The notes under the pieces are model-generated. The model made no database searches, was not told the origin of the DNA, and was given only the letters and a program-made list of their open reading frames with translations. A stretch of DNA of 64,000 nucleotides, from the NCBI GenBank assembly GCA_902729315.2, contig LR746269.1, forward strand, positions 7,910,231 to 7,974,230, read 5' to 3'. This DNA comes from Spirodela intermedia (lineage: Eukaryota; Streptophyta; Magnoliopsida; Alismatales; Araceae). Made by a program: the position numbers and the translations under genes. Below are positions 39,801 to 51,195 of this stretch, in pieces; the stretch's first letter is position 1, and every line of letters starts with the position of its first letter.

Positions 39801-41275
39801 AAACACTTTTATTTTAAACTAAAGGCCATATGGCTTCCGAAACAGTATCTAGGTCAGATTCTCACTTTTACAGAGTTCTTGAAGAGTTGAACAAGAAGGA
39901 CGAGATTATCAATGCCTGAAATACTTTTGACTATCATTTTGGTCGTATATTCGTATACCTATGCGTATATATATGAGCCATTTGTATCATTGATTTTTGT
40001 GGGTGAAGATGCAAATTGTTTTTCAGGCTTTGTGACCATGAAAAAAGTATTTATTATCATATAAAATATCCATAAACAAGTTCTGAACAGCTTGGGATTT
40101 TGATGATGAAAGTTGCTATTCCAAGTCATTGCTGTTCTCTTCTGTTTCGGTTTTAAGGATAAGGAAGCTCACTGGCAAGTCTATATCCTTCAGGGTTTAC
40201 GTTTATATTATCTTTACATTTTTTATGTTTGCTTCTACTCTATGAGTGAATTCCTATACTAGTGCATAATCTGAATTAATTTGTGCAAATTGATATTCAT
40301 TCATGACATTTATAATTTATCGTTTTATTTAATTTCCTCCTAATCGACTCTCTTTTCTCGAGTTCAGATTAATGAGTTATTGGTGAATGTCACAAAGCAT
40401 GTGTTGATGCAAGCTCATGAAATTCTGACTGAACAGGATAAACAAAAACTTCTAAACAAGTATGGATTGAAAGAAAATCAGGTAATTCTGGAATTGTTGA
40501 TCCATTCTTCATAATTTTGCAAGATAATGTCCATTGCTAAATTTTAATTTTAGTGGCTGGGAAGTTGTTCAAACAACGTTGGTAACAACATCATATCCTT
40601 TTCGATGAACTGGATCTTTGAGCATATCAGCACACTAGAAAATTTCATCAGCATCCGCATCTATGAATCTAGATTGGCTGCTTAATATTTTATTTAAACC
40701 TAGGCTAAAGTTTAGGTCAATAGTCACATTATACTTTAAACGGGTCGGACATGTAGGTTGAAATATAAAATGTTATCGATATGATTAGTCCTTTAATGAA
40801 CTACGTGCCGATGTATCATCAATTACCCCATTGGTGATGCAATGCCTTGCATAATTTCCAGTGAAGCACAGCAAAGGGTTCTGTCTCATCAGTCATTTCC
40901 GTTGGATGCTTCTACTCTTCTAAATGTCATTTTTGACATAGTTTTCTAAGCCTGATTTTCTTCTCATCTTTTTACGAACCGTGAAATTACATTATTGATA
41001 TAAACTTAGGAGCAATTTCTTCCGGCCTCTTTAGTCTCCAATGAATGTGCTACTCTTCTGATAGAAAGATAATTATTCAACTAATCACGCAATGTTGGAT
41101 GGATCCTACCTTGATACCCTTACCAAGAAGGATTTATCGTCTTCCTCAGCTCCCTCGCATGTTAGCATCCGATGCCATTGCGCGGTACTACGGTCTTGAG
41201 CCTGGTCAGGTAGTCAAAGTAACCCATGATGGAGAAGATACAGGGTTCCATGCTACTTACCGCTGTGTTGTATAG
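36859..41275 (+). CDS. NRPE5: RNA polymerase V subunit 5 (RPB5-like, NRPE5 type)
   Basis: This is an RPB5-family subunit. Exons: 36859-37092, 38766-38939, 40368-40481, 41150-41275 (215 aa, against 205-222 in plant relatives). Exon 1 encodes the N-terminal jaw domain (ESHRYFLARRTVLEMLRDRG, then DLERIRIS). Exons 2-3 encode the linker and start of the assembly domain (ILVLEGKLTHQARQA, FTVEIFQINELLVNVTKH). Exon 4 encodes the C-terminal RPB5 signature (LPRMLASDAIARYYGLEPGQ, VVKV, ATYRCVV). ESHRY with LARR and the acidic, extended N-terminus match the plant-specific NRPE5 branch (Pol V, RNA-directed DNA methylation) better than the universal NRPB5. The assignment rests on recalled family features, not an alignment. 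Introns are long (1.7, 1.4 and 0.7 kb). A part of intron 2/exon 3 is duplicated at 20766-21434. Confidence 0.9.
39721..40122 (+). repeat. segment A, NRPE5 intron 2 (source or second copy)
   Basis: 402 bp present again in the same orientation at 21033-21434. It contains the 29-codon frame at 39830-39919. The surrounding intron sequence is unrelated to that around the other copy. Confidence 0.95.
40153..40423 (+). repeat. segment B, NRPE5 intron 2 end plus exon 3 start (source)
   Basis: 271 bp present again in inverted orientation at 20766-21036. Because it contains a functional exon start, this locus is the likely source. Confidence 0.95.
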
Positions 41276-41493
41276 TGGCGAGTTGCCTTGCTAATTCTGG
41301 GGAGATCACGCCTCTGTGGTCTTCTCTCCAGTTTATTTCCCTAACGGGGTGGTTCCCCGTTGACTTCCGTGTTCGTGTGTCGCATTAGAAGGTGCATTGC
41401 ACACTTTTGGATAGTTAGCGACTTTTTGTTGTACACATTTACCAGGAGGTCCTCTTCACTCTGCGTGTTCAGCCCTCTACCACGGTACACATA

Positions 41494-41497
<4 letters not shown>

Positions 41498-41531
<34 letters not shown>
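41498..41531 (+). repeat. (CT)17 microsatellite 3' of NRPE5
   Basis: A pure CT dinucleotide run about 220 bp after the NRPE5 stop codon, probably in the 3' UTR or just beyond. Confidence 0.85.
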
Positions 41532-41533
<2 letters not shown>

Positions 41534-43219
41534 TGAATTCGTCTGAGTCAAAAAGGCCACTCTCGTGAATTGCGAAGAGTCTTAGTTGTTCTTGAAGACG
41601 TCTGATGGCAACCTCCGCTTCATATCTGAGAACACGTTTGGCGCATTATTAACATGCAAGAACTCAGCATTGACCTCTGATATTTTGACATCTTCATAAC
41701 CAGTGTGATTCTTGATTGGTCAACGTGATTAATCAACTATTTCCAGACTTTTGGATTGACATATAATAAGGGTTGTTATGTGTTAGAATTAGAATAATGT
41801 CATAAACCTTTCATTGCAAAAGGAACGGTATTTATGGCCAATTAGTTTCTAGCATACTTCTACCGAGTACAAAGAATTTTTTACAGCCACTCGTATGCTT
41901 CATGGGGTGCCTAAAGTTTACGAGTAAAGTCACATTCGTAAATATGCACATATGAAGCGATGCTAGACTGTTTTGACCTTCCCTTTAGTTTGCTAGTTGA
42001 CTTTTGGGCTTTGTTGTAGTAGCTAAGAGTTATTTGTGTACAATTAGGAGGTTGAAATCTCCTGCAGTGGTATTTTTTACGTTGTGGTAATTGGACTCCT
42101 ATTTGGAGACACAACTACTTCTTTGATAGATATAAAAAACTCTTTGAACATAGCTTTTAAAACGTAGGTTGCCATTTTGGGTTTCATCATATGGATATAA
42201 ATGGATATCAACGATGCCCTGGACCAATCCCTGGCGTTGACATTTTGCTGAAGTTATCGAGCGGTGCGATTTATGCCCAAAGTCAAAAAGTGCAATATCG
42301 CCTTCATTAGAGCCTATCTGCTTTTGAATGGTTACCAATGGCATTGAGCAGGTGCGATTTAATCTCTAAGTAAAAGTAAAAGCGTGTCATCTCATGTTCA
42401 CTTTTTAGCAGTTACTAGTAAAAGACTATTATAGAACATATAATCTAACTGGCTCACTCATCATCTTCTAAAGATGCTAACCTACGTTGACTTTTATACT
42501 ATTAAGGAACGGTCTTGCTACAAGAGGTCCCCCCTTTCAGGAGGGAATGGTCAGCTACTATTCTTCCTTTCCAGACTTTTTGGGAACCGTGCCCACTTGA
42601 CAAGTTCCAAGCTGTTTGTCCTCGTGGAGGCCAGAGATTGAAATTCGTCCACATTCAGTGGTACTGTGGATGCTGTTTTAAGTAAGATGCTTCCGAGAAA
42701 AGAAGGGACCCCCTGCGTCAAGCCTCATCATCTTGGTGGACTGGCTCTTGGCGAAGCTCCACTCGACGCAAAATACTAATCTTCAGTTCCTGCATGGCCT
42801 CGATGGAAGACATCAGATCATCCGAGAACCTTGGAGAACCGTTTGGAGTGAGGATTGAGTGGAACTTTAGCTCGTTCTATGTTGAACATTAGAAGATATA
42901 CAAACCCTTTCAGGCTCTTGAGGAACGAGTGCCCCTTCATCTAATCGATCAAGGAAAACTAGAAACATATTTGAAGGAGAGATTGAGATTCTCACCAACC
43001 GAGGAGAAGCCATCTTCTCAGAAGAAGAAGAAAAAGAAGAAAAGGCCCATAAGTAGAGCTTTCCAGAGGAGCATCTGGTAAAAGGAGGCAAAAGAAAACG
43101 GCGAATGTGAATCCCTTTAGTGATCTTAATGAGGGCCATGCGAAAGCTTCTCCTTTCTCCGCCATTGATGACCTCGCAGGAGTCTCCTAACCAGTTCTTG
43201 TGCGCACTAGATCCTACTT

Positions 43220-43465
43220 GTGGGTATCAAAAAACTTAGTCCTGGCTTGCCTTTGAATGGTGAATGTTTGACATCAACTGTCAGTCAGTTTAGAAATGCA
43301 TGGTGTGTCTTAGACAAGATCAAGGAACTAGGATACCTTGAGCGGTCTGAATGGGGGGTTTTCGTTGTTGAAGAAGGCAATTCAAGGTTAGTACTTCATC
43401 CCCCAGGAAAGGAAGGGATCGTTGACATGGGCCTCCTGGTAAACATCAAAGAGTCGGTGGTCTAG
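43220..43465 (+). other. unrecognised open frame, possible remnant
   Basis: This 81-codon frame has balanced composition (for example AWCVLDKIKELGYLERSEWG, LVLHPPGKEGIVDMG) and is preceded by several broken frames over about 700 bp. It matches no family I know and has no visible promoter or splice context. It may be a relic of a transposon or a decayed gene. Confidence 0.3.
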
Positions 43466-44068
43466 GCGTACTTTCCCTCTTTATCTTTCCTAGAGGCCAT
43501 GAGATCCCTGCAAGAGTCGAGTCAACGGCATGGTACACGCGATGTTTTCGGTAAGTTTGGTTGAAAAACGAGATTCTTATAGCAGTCCGTGGTTATATCA
43601 GAGCTCTAAGTCGAAGTCAATGGAGAGAGGAAGATGAAGTGATGTGAGAGATTGCGATATGCCGTCAGAATGATTGTGTAAAAGAAATAGTAAAAAAAGG
43701 CTAAAGACATGGTAATTAATGGCTTCTCTAGAGACTTTATGGAAACTTTCCATGTGTGCCCATTGGGAGAATGATGTCCCCTCAACTCTGCCTATTATTA
43801 GAAAAGAAAAATAATAAGTGAAGTGATAGCTCGTGGATCAGAAGGAAAGGTTTCACCACAAATATTGTTAAATTATTTGAACAGTAACACCAATGATCGA
43901 ATGCGTTGGAAAGAGAATGCGATACACGTTCCACGAGGAATCTGTACTCCACCCGTCGCTTTCTTGTCTTAATGTTCCATCACCGGGTACGCAGTAGCAG
44001 CGAAAAACCCTTCTCAATGATGAACCAAAAATGTCGAAACAGCGATGGGAGAGAAGAAATGCACTCAG

Positions 44069-44096
44069 GGAGAGAGAGAGAGAGAGAGAGAGAGAG
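44069..44096 (+). repeat. (GA)14 microsatellite
   Basis: Pure GA dinucleotide run in the NRPE5-BOP intergenic region. Confidence 0.85.
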
Positions 44097-45175
44097 GCAG
44101 AGAGAGAGTATTACGGAAAGGGGCTGCACCTTGAGATCAAGATCAGAGAAAGGGAGTCGGAACCTGAGTGTCACGAAGAAAGTTGGATGAAAAGAGGGTG
44201 CAAGAAAAACGGGTTAACGGAGAGCAGAGCGGAAGCTACGTAGACGACTGATCAGCCGTGTCGTCTTCCAGTCTCGGGCAAAGAAAGAGATTTCTTTGTC
44301 TGCAGACGAGTCCGAGTGATCCTCTCGATTTAAACTGTAAGATAATAGTAATATAAAAAAGCGAGGAATCTATAGCGGTGATGCTGCATAGAAGAGCCAA
44401 AGGGAAGGAAGAAACATGCATGATCGATTGGCGCTGTTGCCGGAGGCGACAGGTCCTTAGACTTTCGTAGCTAAGGTACCTAATGCGGCCATATTCCACC
44501 AAAATCCGAAGCAAGGATGGCACCCAAGCTCTTCATAAATAACGATGATATTAACTCCCACCATTAAGACAGTTAATACAAGAAAGAAAAAGTATTAAGA
44601 GAGAGAGAAGAGAGAGAGAGGAATATATATTTATATAGGTAGTAAGACAGAGAGAAGGGAGCGATAGGGAGTGAGGTTGATAGGGACTCAAAACTGTATC
44701 TTCATAATATGAGCATAAATAAAAGGCGCCGAAGACTTGAGCGAAAAGATTGACCTTCCAGCTGCCGTCAATCAATGCAGACTTCGGTTTTCTTTGTCTT
44801 CTCTTGCGGTCGTCTTCACACCAAGATGTGACTACATATGACCACCCCCACCCCTAGGCCTACAAGGTTAACGGGCTGAAACGTCAATCAGCACCCAAAA
44901 CAGTGGCAGCACAAGTAAAACAAATGAATGAGTCATAGAATGACAAGCTTCGCCACGAGTGATCTCCATCCGTCCATCCTTCTCCATCTTCCTCCGCCTT
45001 GCTTCGGATAAGATTTGCTGCCCAAAAAGTCAAGACATCAGAAAGACACATGAAGAGGCTACGACTGAATGAAAGGCTCGTAGGTGATGGCATCACCAGC
45101 CCCAGCTGTAATGGAGGCAGAAGCAGCAGTACCAGTAGGAGATCAGTTGCTCACATATTTTGGTTAGTAGATTAA

Positions 45176-47280
45176 CTACGGACAGTCGTGAGAATACATG
45201 GAAGATGGACCAATGCCTCCACTGCCACCTTGATGATGCCTGCTGTGGCCGCTGTCGTCTCTCCCGTCGTTCATCTTGCAGTCTAGATGTGATGCAGCTG
45301 CCATTCCGAGGTTCAGGTAGACCATTCTCGAGTCCAAGCTAAGGTTGGGCATGCTGCTGTTGTTGTTGCTGTTGCTGCTGGTGCTGGGCTCCCCACAGAT
45401 GGGATGGTACATTGCGGCATTGGGATGGTTCCCGCTGCCGCGGGATTCTTCCCTAGACAGGACCAGCGCCGCCGATTGGACGAGCTCCAGGCAAAGCCGG
45501 AGCTTGTTGGGCTCGATGTGTGAAAGGCCGGGGATGGCTCCCTTGAACAGGAATTCGGATGTGAGCGAACGGAGGATGTCCAGCGGCGTGACGCCGTCCA
45601 CCGTCCTGATCGTCGGGTCGGCATGGTGATCGAGCAGCACCGCCACCATGTCCGGGCACACCATCTCGGCGGCGACGTGGAGGGGCGTCCTTCCATCGGG
45701 CCCTGCGGGGCAGTTAACGTCGGCGGCGCCAAGCTCGAGCAGGGCCTTCACCACCTCCCGGCTGCAGTTCTTGACGGCGTAGTGGACGGCGAGGGCGTCG
45801 TCAAGGTTCAGCCCTTCGCCCATCACCATGAGCTTCACGAGCTCCACGTCCGAGCAGTCGAGGGCGCGGCGCATTCTTCTGATCTTCTCCTGCTCGTCGA
45901 GCTCGGTGGATGCGGCGCTGCCGAGGTCCACTGCGGCGTGGTGCTGCTGGAGGAACGCCGAGGAGCGGCGTGTGAGGGAGGACTTGAGGCGGAGCTCCTC
46001 TATCTTGGCGACCACATCAATGGGGAGGTGCTTGGCGAGAACCTCCGCAGGAAGTCCAGAGTTTGCGACGAGATGAGAGCAGGTCGTCCAGAGCTGGTGC
46101 AATTCGTGCTTACGGGACGCCATGAGCACCTTCATCACATCCTCGATGGACGCCTTCTCCACCATGATCGCCAACTGCTTCTGTCCAAGCTCAAATTCCC
46201 CAAAATCAACAAAGTGAGAACAAGGACCGTTCCCACGAATTATAACAGATAATCAAGAGATGCGGATATCCGATTCTCGCATAAAATATAAGTTAAGCTT
46301 TGGTGGAGATGAGTAGGCTACTCTAATGAGTTCCAGCAAAGATTGGAGGAGATTTGAAGGGAAAAAGAAACAAACGAGGACGAAGTCAATCATAGCGAAA
46401 AACATTGATGCTGTTGAACGTGAAAGAGGGCTCTAGTGCGTAGGATTCAGTGAATCGAGCACACATCGGATGAGGAGAAAGAAAATAGAAGCCGCAATTT
46501 CTGACCGCAGCCCAATGAGTCATTTGTCTACCTAAAAGGGAACGAAAGAATGACGTAGGCATCGAGTACTAGCGTTTACGACGAGCTCAGGCAAGTAACA
46601 GCCGAAGCAAGACTCAGTTTGGCGATCAAACAGAGATATCAAAGAACGGAATAACGAGAGGGAATCGGTGGGGAGAAACTGAAAACTTAGCAGAAGAGCA
46701 GATAGAGGGGAGGAGAAGAGAAGGGGGAGGGGGGGGGGGGGAGAGAGAGGAAAACCTGGGTGAGAATGGCGAGCTGCTCGACGCCAAAGGAGCGTGCGGC
46801 GGTGAGCGTATCCAGGGCAAGTTCCACGGCAGAGGTACAATGAGTGTGCCAGCATCCTCTCTCGGCGCAATTTGGCCGAGCCTCATGTTTCTGCGGAACG
46901 ATCGAGACCTGCCCGCTGTAGAGGAATTGCAGAAGCAGAAGGAAAACCTCGTACCCGACCGAATTCACTGGAATCACAAGGGAGCTTGCTGCGCTTCCGG
47001 CAGCCCCCCTCGGAGAAGTCGTCGACGAGGAGGAAGGTGAGAAAGCACCTCCCCGCTGGTAGTGACCGTGGTCATGAAAGAGGGCGGCGCTGCCAGGGAA
47101 GGGGCTGTCCGCCCCGCAGAAAAACTTGCGGAAGAAGAGAGAGCGGGCGGCGAGGATGCAGCGGTGGGCGTGGACGAGGCGGCCCTCTACGCTGAAGGTG
47201 ACGTCGCTGAAAGCCTGCCCATTGATCAACAGGTTCAAGTAGTCGAGCGACAGGGACTTGAGCGACTCCTCCAGGCTCAT
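45176..47280 (-). CDS. BOP: BLADE-ON-PETIOLE-like BTB/POZ-ankyrin co-regulator (NPR1 family, NBCL)
   Basis: Two exons on the minus strand: 47280-46756 and 46180-45176 (509 aa), joined as AILTQ then KQLAIMVEKAS. The N-terminus MSLEESLKSLSLDYLNLLIN and the BTB/POZ domain (FSDVTFSVEGRLVHAHRCIL, FFRKFFCG) are characteristic of BOP proteins. A C2HC zinc-finger segment (NCAERGCWHTHC) sits at about residues 137-148. Exon 2 has the NPR1-like block (LWTTCSHLVANSGLPAEVLA, KHLP, IEELRLKSSL), ankyrin repeats (LALDDA-like LNLDDALAVHYAVKNCSREV; DGRTPLHVAAEM) and a C-terminal Ser/Asn-rich tail. BOP proteins act as nuclear co-activators with TGA bZIP factors in organ boundaries, leaf and sheath patterning and abscission. 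The ATG at 47280 is preferred because the upstream in-frame extension starts at a non-ATG codon. GA/CT tracts flank the 5' end. Confidence 0.95.
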
Positions 47281-47975
47281 CTTTTTTTTATCCGATTCTC
47301 TCTCTCTCACACACTCTCTCTCTCTCTATATCTTTCTCCCCTCTCTCTTCCTCCCTCTCTTAACTGCTACTGCTACTATCACTTTTATTCGCTCTCCCTC
47401 TCTCTCTCTCTCTCTCTCTCGCTCCGTCTATTTTACCGTGGCCACAACAGCAGCCTTCCACAATCGACACAGTAGGCACTGCCGCAAAAGAAAAGACGGA
47501 GAAGGAGATGATGTGACGATGATGATCAGGGGTGCGACGAAGAGCCAGCAATTGTGCCGAGAGGTTGTAGTGGGGAAAGGGTGATGGGATGAGGGTAGGT
47601 TTCCCTACTCTCCTTTTCTTTTCCTGCTCCTCCGCTCTCCGCCTCAGTCCGCTCCTCTTCTCCACTGTTGCTGCAAGTTTGTTCTGAAAGCTCTTGTTCA
47701 TCTGGCTCTCATCCTGCAGCTTCTGATGATGGATGGGATTGTGTGGCTCGGCAAATTTTTTCCTTCTGTCCTCTGGAGAGGAGAGAGAAAACAGAGAGAG
47801 AGAGAGAGAGAGAGTCTAAGAGAGAGGGGGAATGGGGTTGATAGTGGAAAGACGAAGCAATTTGGATGGCTAGGATGGGCGGTGGGACATATAAATAATA
47901 GAGGAGAGATAAGGACGCCGGGATTTGACGTCTGAGAAAGACAACCGCTGTGATGTCTAAGAGAGAGCATCCCAA
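47281..47975 (-). promoter_or_regulatory. BOP-like gene 5' UTR/promoter with CT and GA tracts
   Basis: Immediately upstream of the BOP-like ATG lie several long CT tracts (47296-47328, 47337-47360, 47398-47420), which read as GA on the transcribed strand, and a GA tract at 47792-47814. GAGA-binding BPC proteins are known to regulate Arabidopsis homeotic and KNOX-pathway genes through such repeats. Regulation of this gene by them is inferred. Confidence 0.5.
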
Positions 47976-50924
47976 ATGCTCAAAACGAAATTACGATATT
48001 ACTATCTTTCAAACTTCGCCGGGCTGGCTCATTTTAGTCATCATGAACTACATACATCGACACATATTACATCATAAAATATTTTCATTTAGATATGGCA
48101 AATCAATGTGAGGAAAGCTCCCTGCTTTCGATACGTTACGTTGGGATACCGACACACTAGCAACGTTTATATTGAATTTAGGGAGGGAAGCCGAAAGAGT
48201 CTGCCGCTAATGCACGATTGGAAAAGGGTTGCACAGATGTGCTTACAGTCCTGTAACATCATTCTATTAGTAGTTAGAAAGTCTCCATCAGTATTTCCCG
48301 AGGAGTTCCAGTTAACAGTCAAATCTAGTAAAAGATGAAGCCCGTTGATATTCCATCATAGACTCATGAAATCAATGAGTTGGGAAGAGTTTTGACTTTC
48401 ATGGTTTATTAATTTCCCCTCGTCTGTTGGATTTTCAGTGTCTCTAGCGACTTCTAAACCCTACTTGGCACATTCCATGATGGCTTCGCTATTGACATCG
48501 TTGAGAAGCTTCAGGAGATTCCTATGGTATTGGATTCAACCCTCTCTATCTAAGCGTAATAGCGGCTGATGATCTGTGAGATAAAGGTGAGGTCGCATCT
48601 GTTCTGCCTCCATCCTCAGTGTAATACTTCAACTATTATACTACTGTATCAAAAGTGTTCGAATTTTATAAAGGAGGGGACCTACACAAGGATTGGGCTT
48701 CCTGTTTCAAATATTTTATACTGTTCCCCGAGTTTTACCAAGGATTGACTGGTTTTCTAACAGGGTGGGGGGAGAGGATGGAGTTAGCGGAGATCACTCT
48801 AGACCTGCCTTATCTTTGTGTTTTCTCTTCCTCACGATGACTGTATCAAGTTGAGATGGAGGCATGGCTGGTGACCCTTCGGCGCTGATGATGGCGATGC
48901 CCAACGATGAACCGACAAAGGCAGCCGGTATTGGCGGAGGGGGTGGGGTGCGAGGGAGAGGACGTTCTTAAAAAATCAGATGCTACTGTTGATCTGTATC
49001 GCGCACAGTGTTCACATTGAGTTCGCCCTACGCCCTACTCCTTTGGTTCAAGGCCAGGGTTGCATGCATTCCATACGGCCTGTCGGGTTTACTCCAGGAG
49101 GCAGCAATAGAAAGTGAAGAGAGGAGAGAGGAGAGAGGGGGGAGGGGGGAGAGAGAGAGAGAGAGCGAGAGAGAGATAGAGAGAGAGGAGGAAGAGGGAG
49201 AGGAGGAAGGGAGAGAAACACTCCATGAAACGAAGCGGTAAGCCCTTGACAGTGTAAACAAAGCTGTGAAAGAGCCAGATCTTCTCCTATTCGGCCTGTC
49301 TCTCACTCCATGTCCAAGGTGATATATTGGGAAGAAAAGCTGAAGAACATGAGCGAGAAGATGAAAGCTTATCTCCTGGTAGCTACACAAATTCTACTTC
49401 TAATCACCTCGGCAGCTGGAATGAGGTGTCTCAGTCAGCTCCCACAATCACGCTCATCTCCCCTCCCCTCCCCTCCCCTCCCTTTTCTTGGTTTGTGCTT
49501 CTCTCCCACTCGTTGTTTCCTCGAAATAGAAGGTTCGGTTTCTCAAAGAGATAGCTGTTATGCTCCGATCGTATGCTATTTGAAGGCACACTTGATGTAA
49601 TTCCTAGAACATGAGGCCAGACGGGGACAAGGTGAGTGAAGAGATTAGATACATGGTTGCGAAACGGGACTGTAAGTAGAGAGAGAGAGCGTGAGGGATT
49701 GGAGCGCAGGAGGGGTCGTCCACCGCGCATCGAGGACGGCGCCGTCCCGGGGGGCCAAATCGCTTGGCCTCTCTCCTCACTTCTCTCTTCTTCTTCTTCT
49801 TCTTCTTCTTCTTAGAAATGCATCCCGCCGCTTCTCCATCGTACGTGTCTGCAGACGGCCGCTGCAGAGAGCTCCTGGTGTTTCCTGGTGTTGTCGAGTT
49901 CTGGGGAGCGGCGCCAGGCCCTTGGGACAGAGAATGGTGAACGCCGCGCCATGCATCGCTCCGAAGCCGGGCAGACTGGCCCTGCCACTACCCCATGCAG
50001 CCTGAAAAGACGGCGAGTGAGACTGTTTGTGCCAGAGAAAGAGAGGACTGGACGATACTAGTAGAGCGGGGGCAGAGCATGCCCTACATTACCGCGTAAA
50101 GCGGTCGGCTGGCACGTGCGATTGTAGTACGAACTGGGTGTCTTGAAGCAGACGGGGACAGAGGGAAGAGAGAGACAGAGGGAGAAGTAGATAGGGTGGC
50201 GGAGTGGGCCCATTCATTCACTCATTTCCGTCTTCTTCCTCCCGCTCGTCCCCCGCTCTACTGCCTCCCTAGCTGCAACCTCCGCCGCTCTCCTCGGCCC
50301 CCGTTCTCTCTCTCTCGTTCTCACCCTAGTTTGTTTCCTAGAGACACGATATCCCGGCGATTGACACAACACTGACTGTCTTATGATTTGAGTCGTTTGA
50401 AAAGACGTTTGACTAGTCACTCCCCACCCGATCCATCTCTGTTTCCATACTTTTCATGCCCCATCCTTCACCGGCATCTCTTCAGGCGCTCCCTCTCTCA
50501 CTACACGTACCACTGTATAGAGGTCAATTGGGAGAACACGCAGTCGTGTACATCACCACCTCCCACCTTGACCAGCTCCGGCTGGCACGCCGCGCCTGGG
50601 AAAGGCAATGAGTCAGTCGTACAGATCTTGTGCCTGGGCTCTGGCGCGCCGACCGCACCATGCATAAAACCTTCGATACCTAATGCTGCCGCGCCCGCCT
50701 AGTGGACCACGAGGGCCACACATTCGGGGAGTCGGACAAGCGAACCGGATGTATCTCGAGTACTTTGCCATGGGTTTCACGCAGAAGAATGATTAAGAGT
50801 GAATAGAGGACGAGTTTGGCTCTTCCTCGTGGGCTCAAAATGTATGACGTTGGTTGTCTGATGATTAATGCGTTACATCTCAAACGTATTCTGCTTGAAA
50901 GAGAAGAAGCCCTGTATATCTGTG
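47976..50924. other. intergenic, no gene recognised
   Basis: Mixed-composition sequence. A purine-rich GA/GGA stretch lies at about 49112-49215, four direct cccct-type repeats are near 49460-49482, and a (TTC)9 run is at 49787-49813. Open frames are short and low in complexity, and none resembles a known family. Confidence 0.5.
49787..49813 (+). repeat. (TTC)9 microsatellite
   Basis: A trinucleotide TTC run with no associated gene. Confidence 0.85.
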
Positions 50925-51195
50925 GCGACGGAGAACGCGGTGAAAGATGCAGGAGCTCCGCCATGGGTCTTAGAACGTTATATGCGGCGACGGAGAACGC
51001 GACGAAAGATGCAGGAGCTCCGCCATGGGTATTAGAACTTTATTTGCAGCGACGGAGAACGCGGCGAAAGATGCAGGAGCTCCGCCATGGGTATTAGAAC
51101 TTTATCTGCAGCGACGGAGAACGCGACGAAAGATGCAGGAGCTCCGCCATGGGTATTAGAACTTTATTTGCTGCAACGGAGAACGCGACTGCCGC
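50925..51195 (+). repeat. 62-bp minisatellite, about 4.4 copies
   Basis: Units start at 50925, 50987, 51049, 51111 and 51173 (exact 62-bp period), each opening gcgacggagaacgcg (gcaacgg in the last) and containing gatgcaggagctccgccatggg. The inner copies are nearly identical, while the first and last diverge (gttatatgcg, gcaacgg). Because 62 is not a multiple of three, successive copies shift frame, which argues against a coding repeat. Confidence 0.95.

Larger units (their letters stand above)
41276..45175. other. intergenic region NRPE5 to BOP-like gene
   Basis: This contains the NRPE5 3' flank, a (CT)17 tract (41498-41531), and a long stretch with no intact gene. A (GA)14 tract lies at 44069-44096, and further GA-rich sequence with the BOP-like gene's 3' flank follows. 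At 42480-43470 there are broken coding-like frames, the longest ending at 43465. No family is recognised, so these are treated as possible decayed TE or gene remnants. Confidence 0.5.

Noticed and set aside
49028-49390. Ser-rich minus-strand frame over the GA tract at 49112-49215
   Set aside because: It is a direct translation of a GA/CT microsatellite with no promoter, splice or family evidence.
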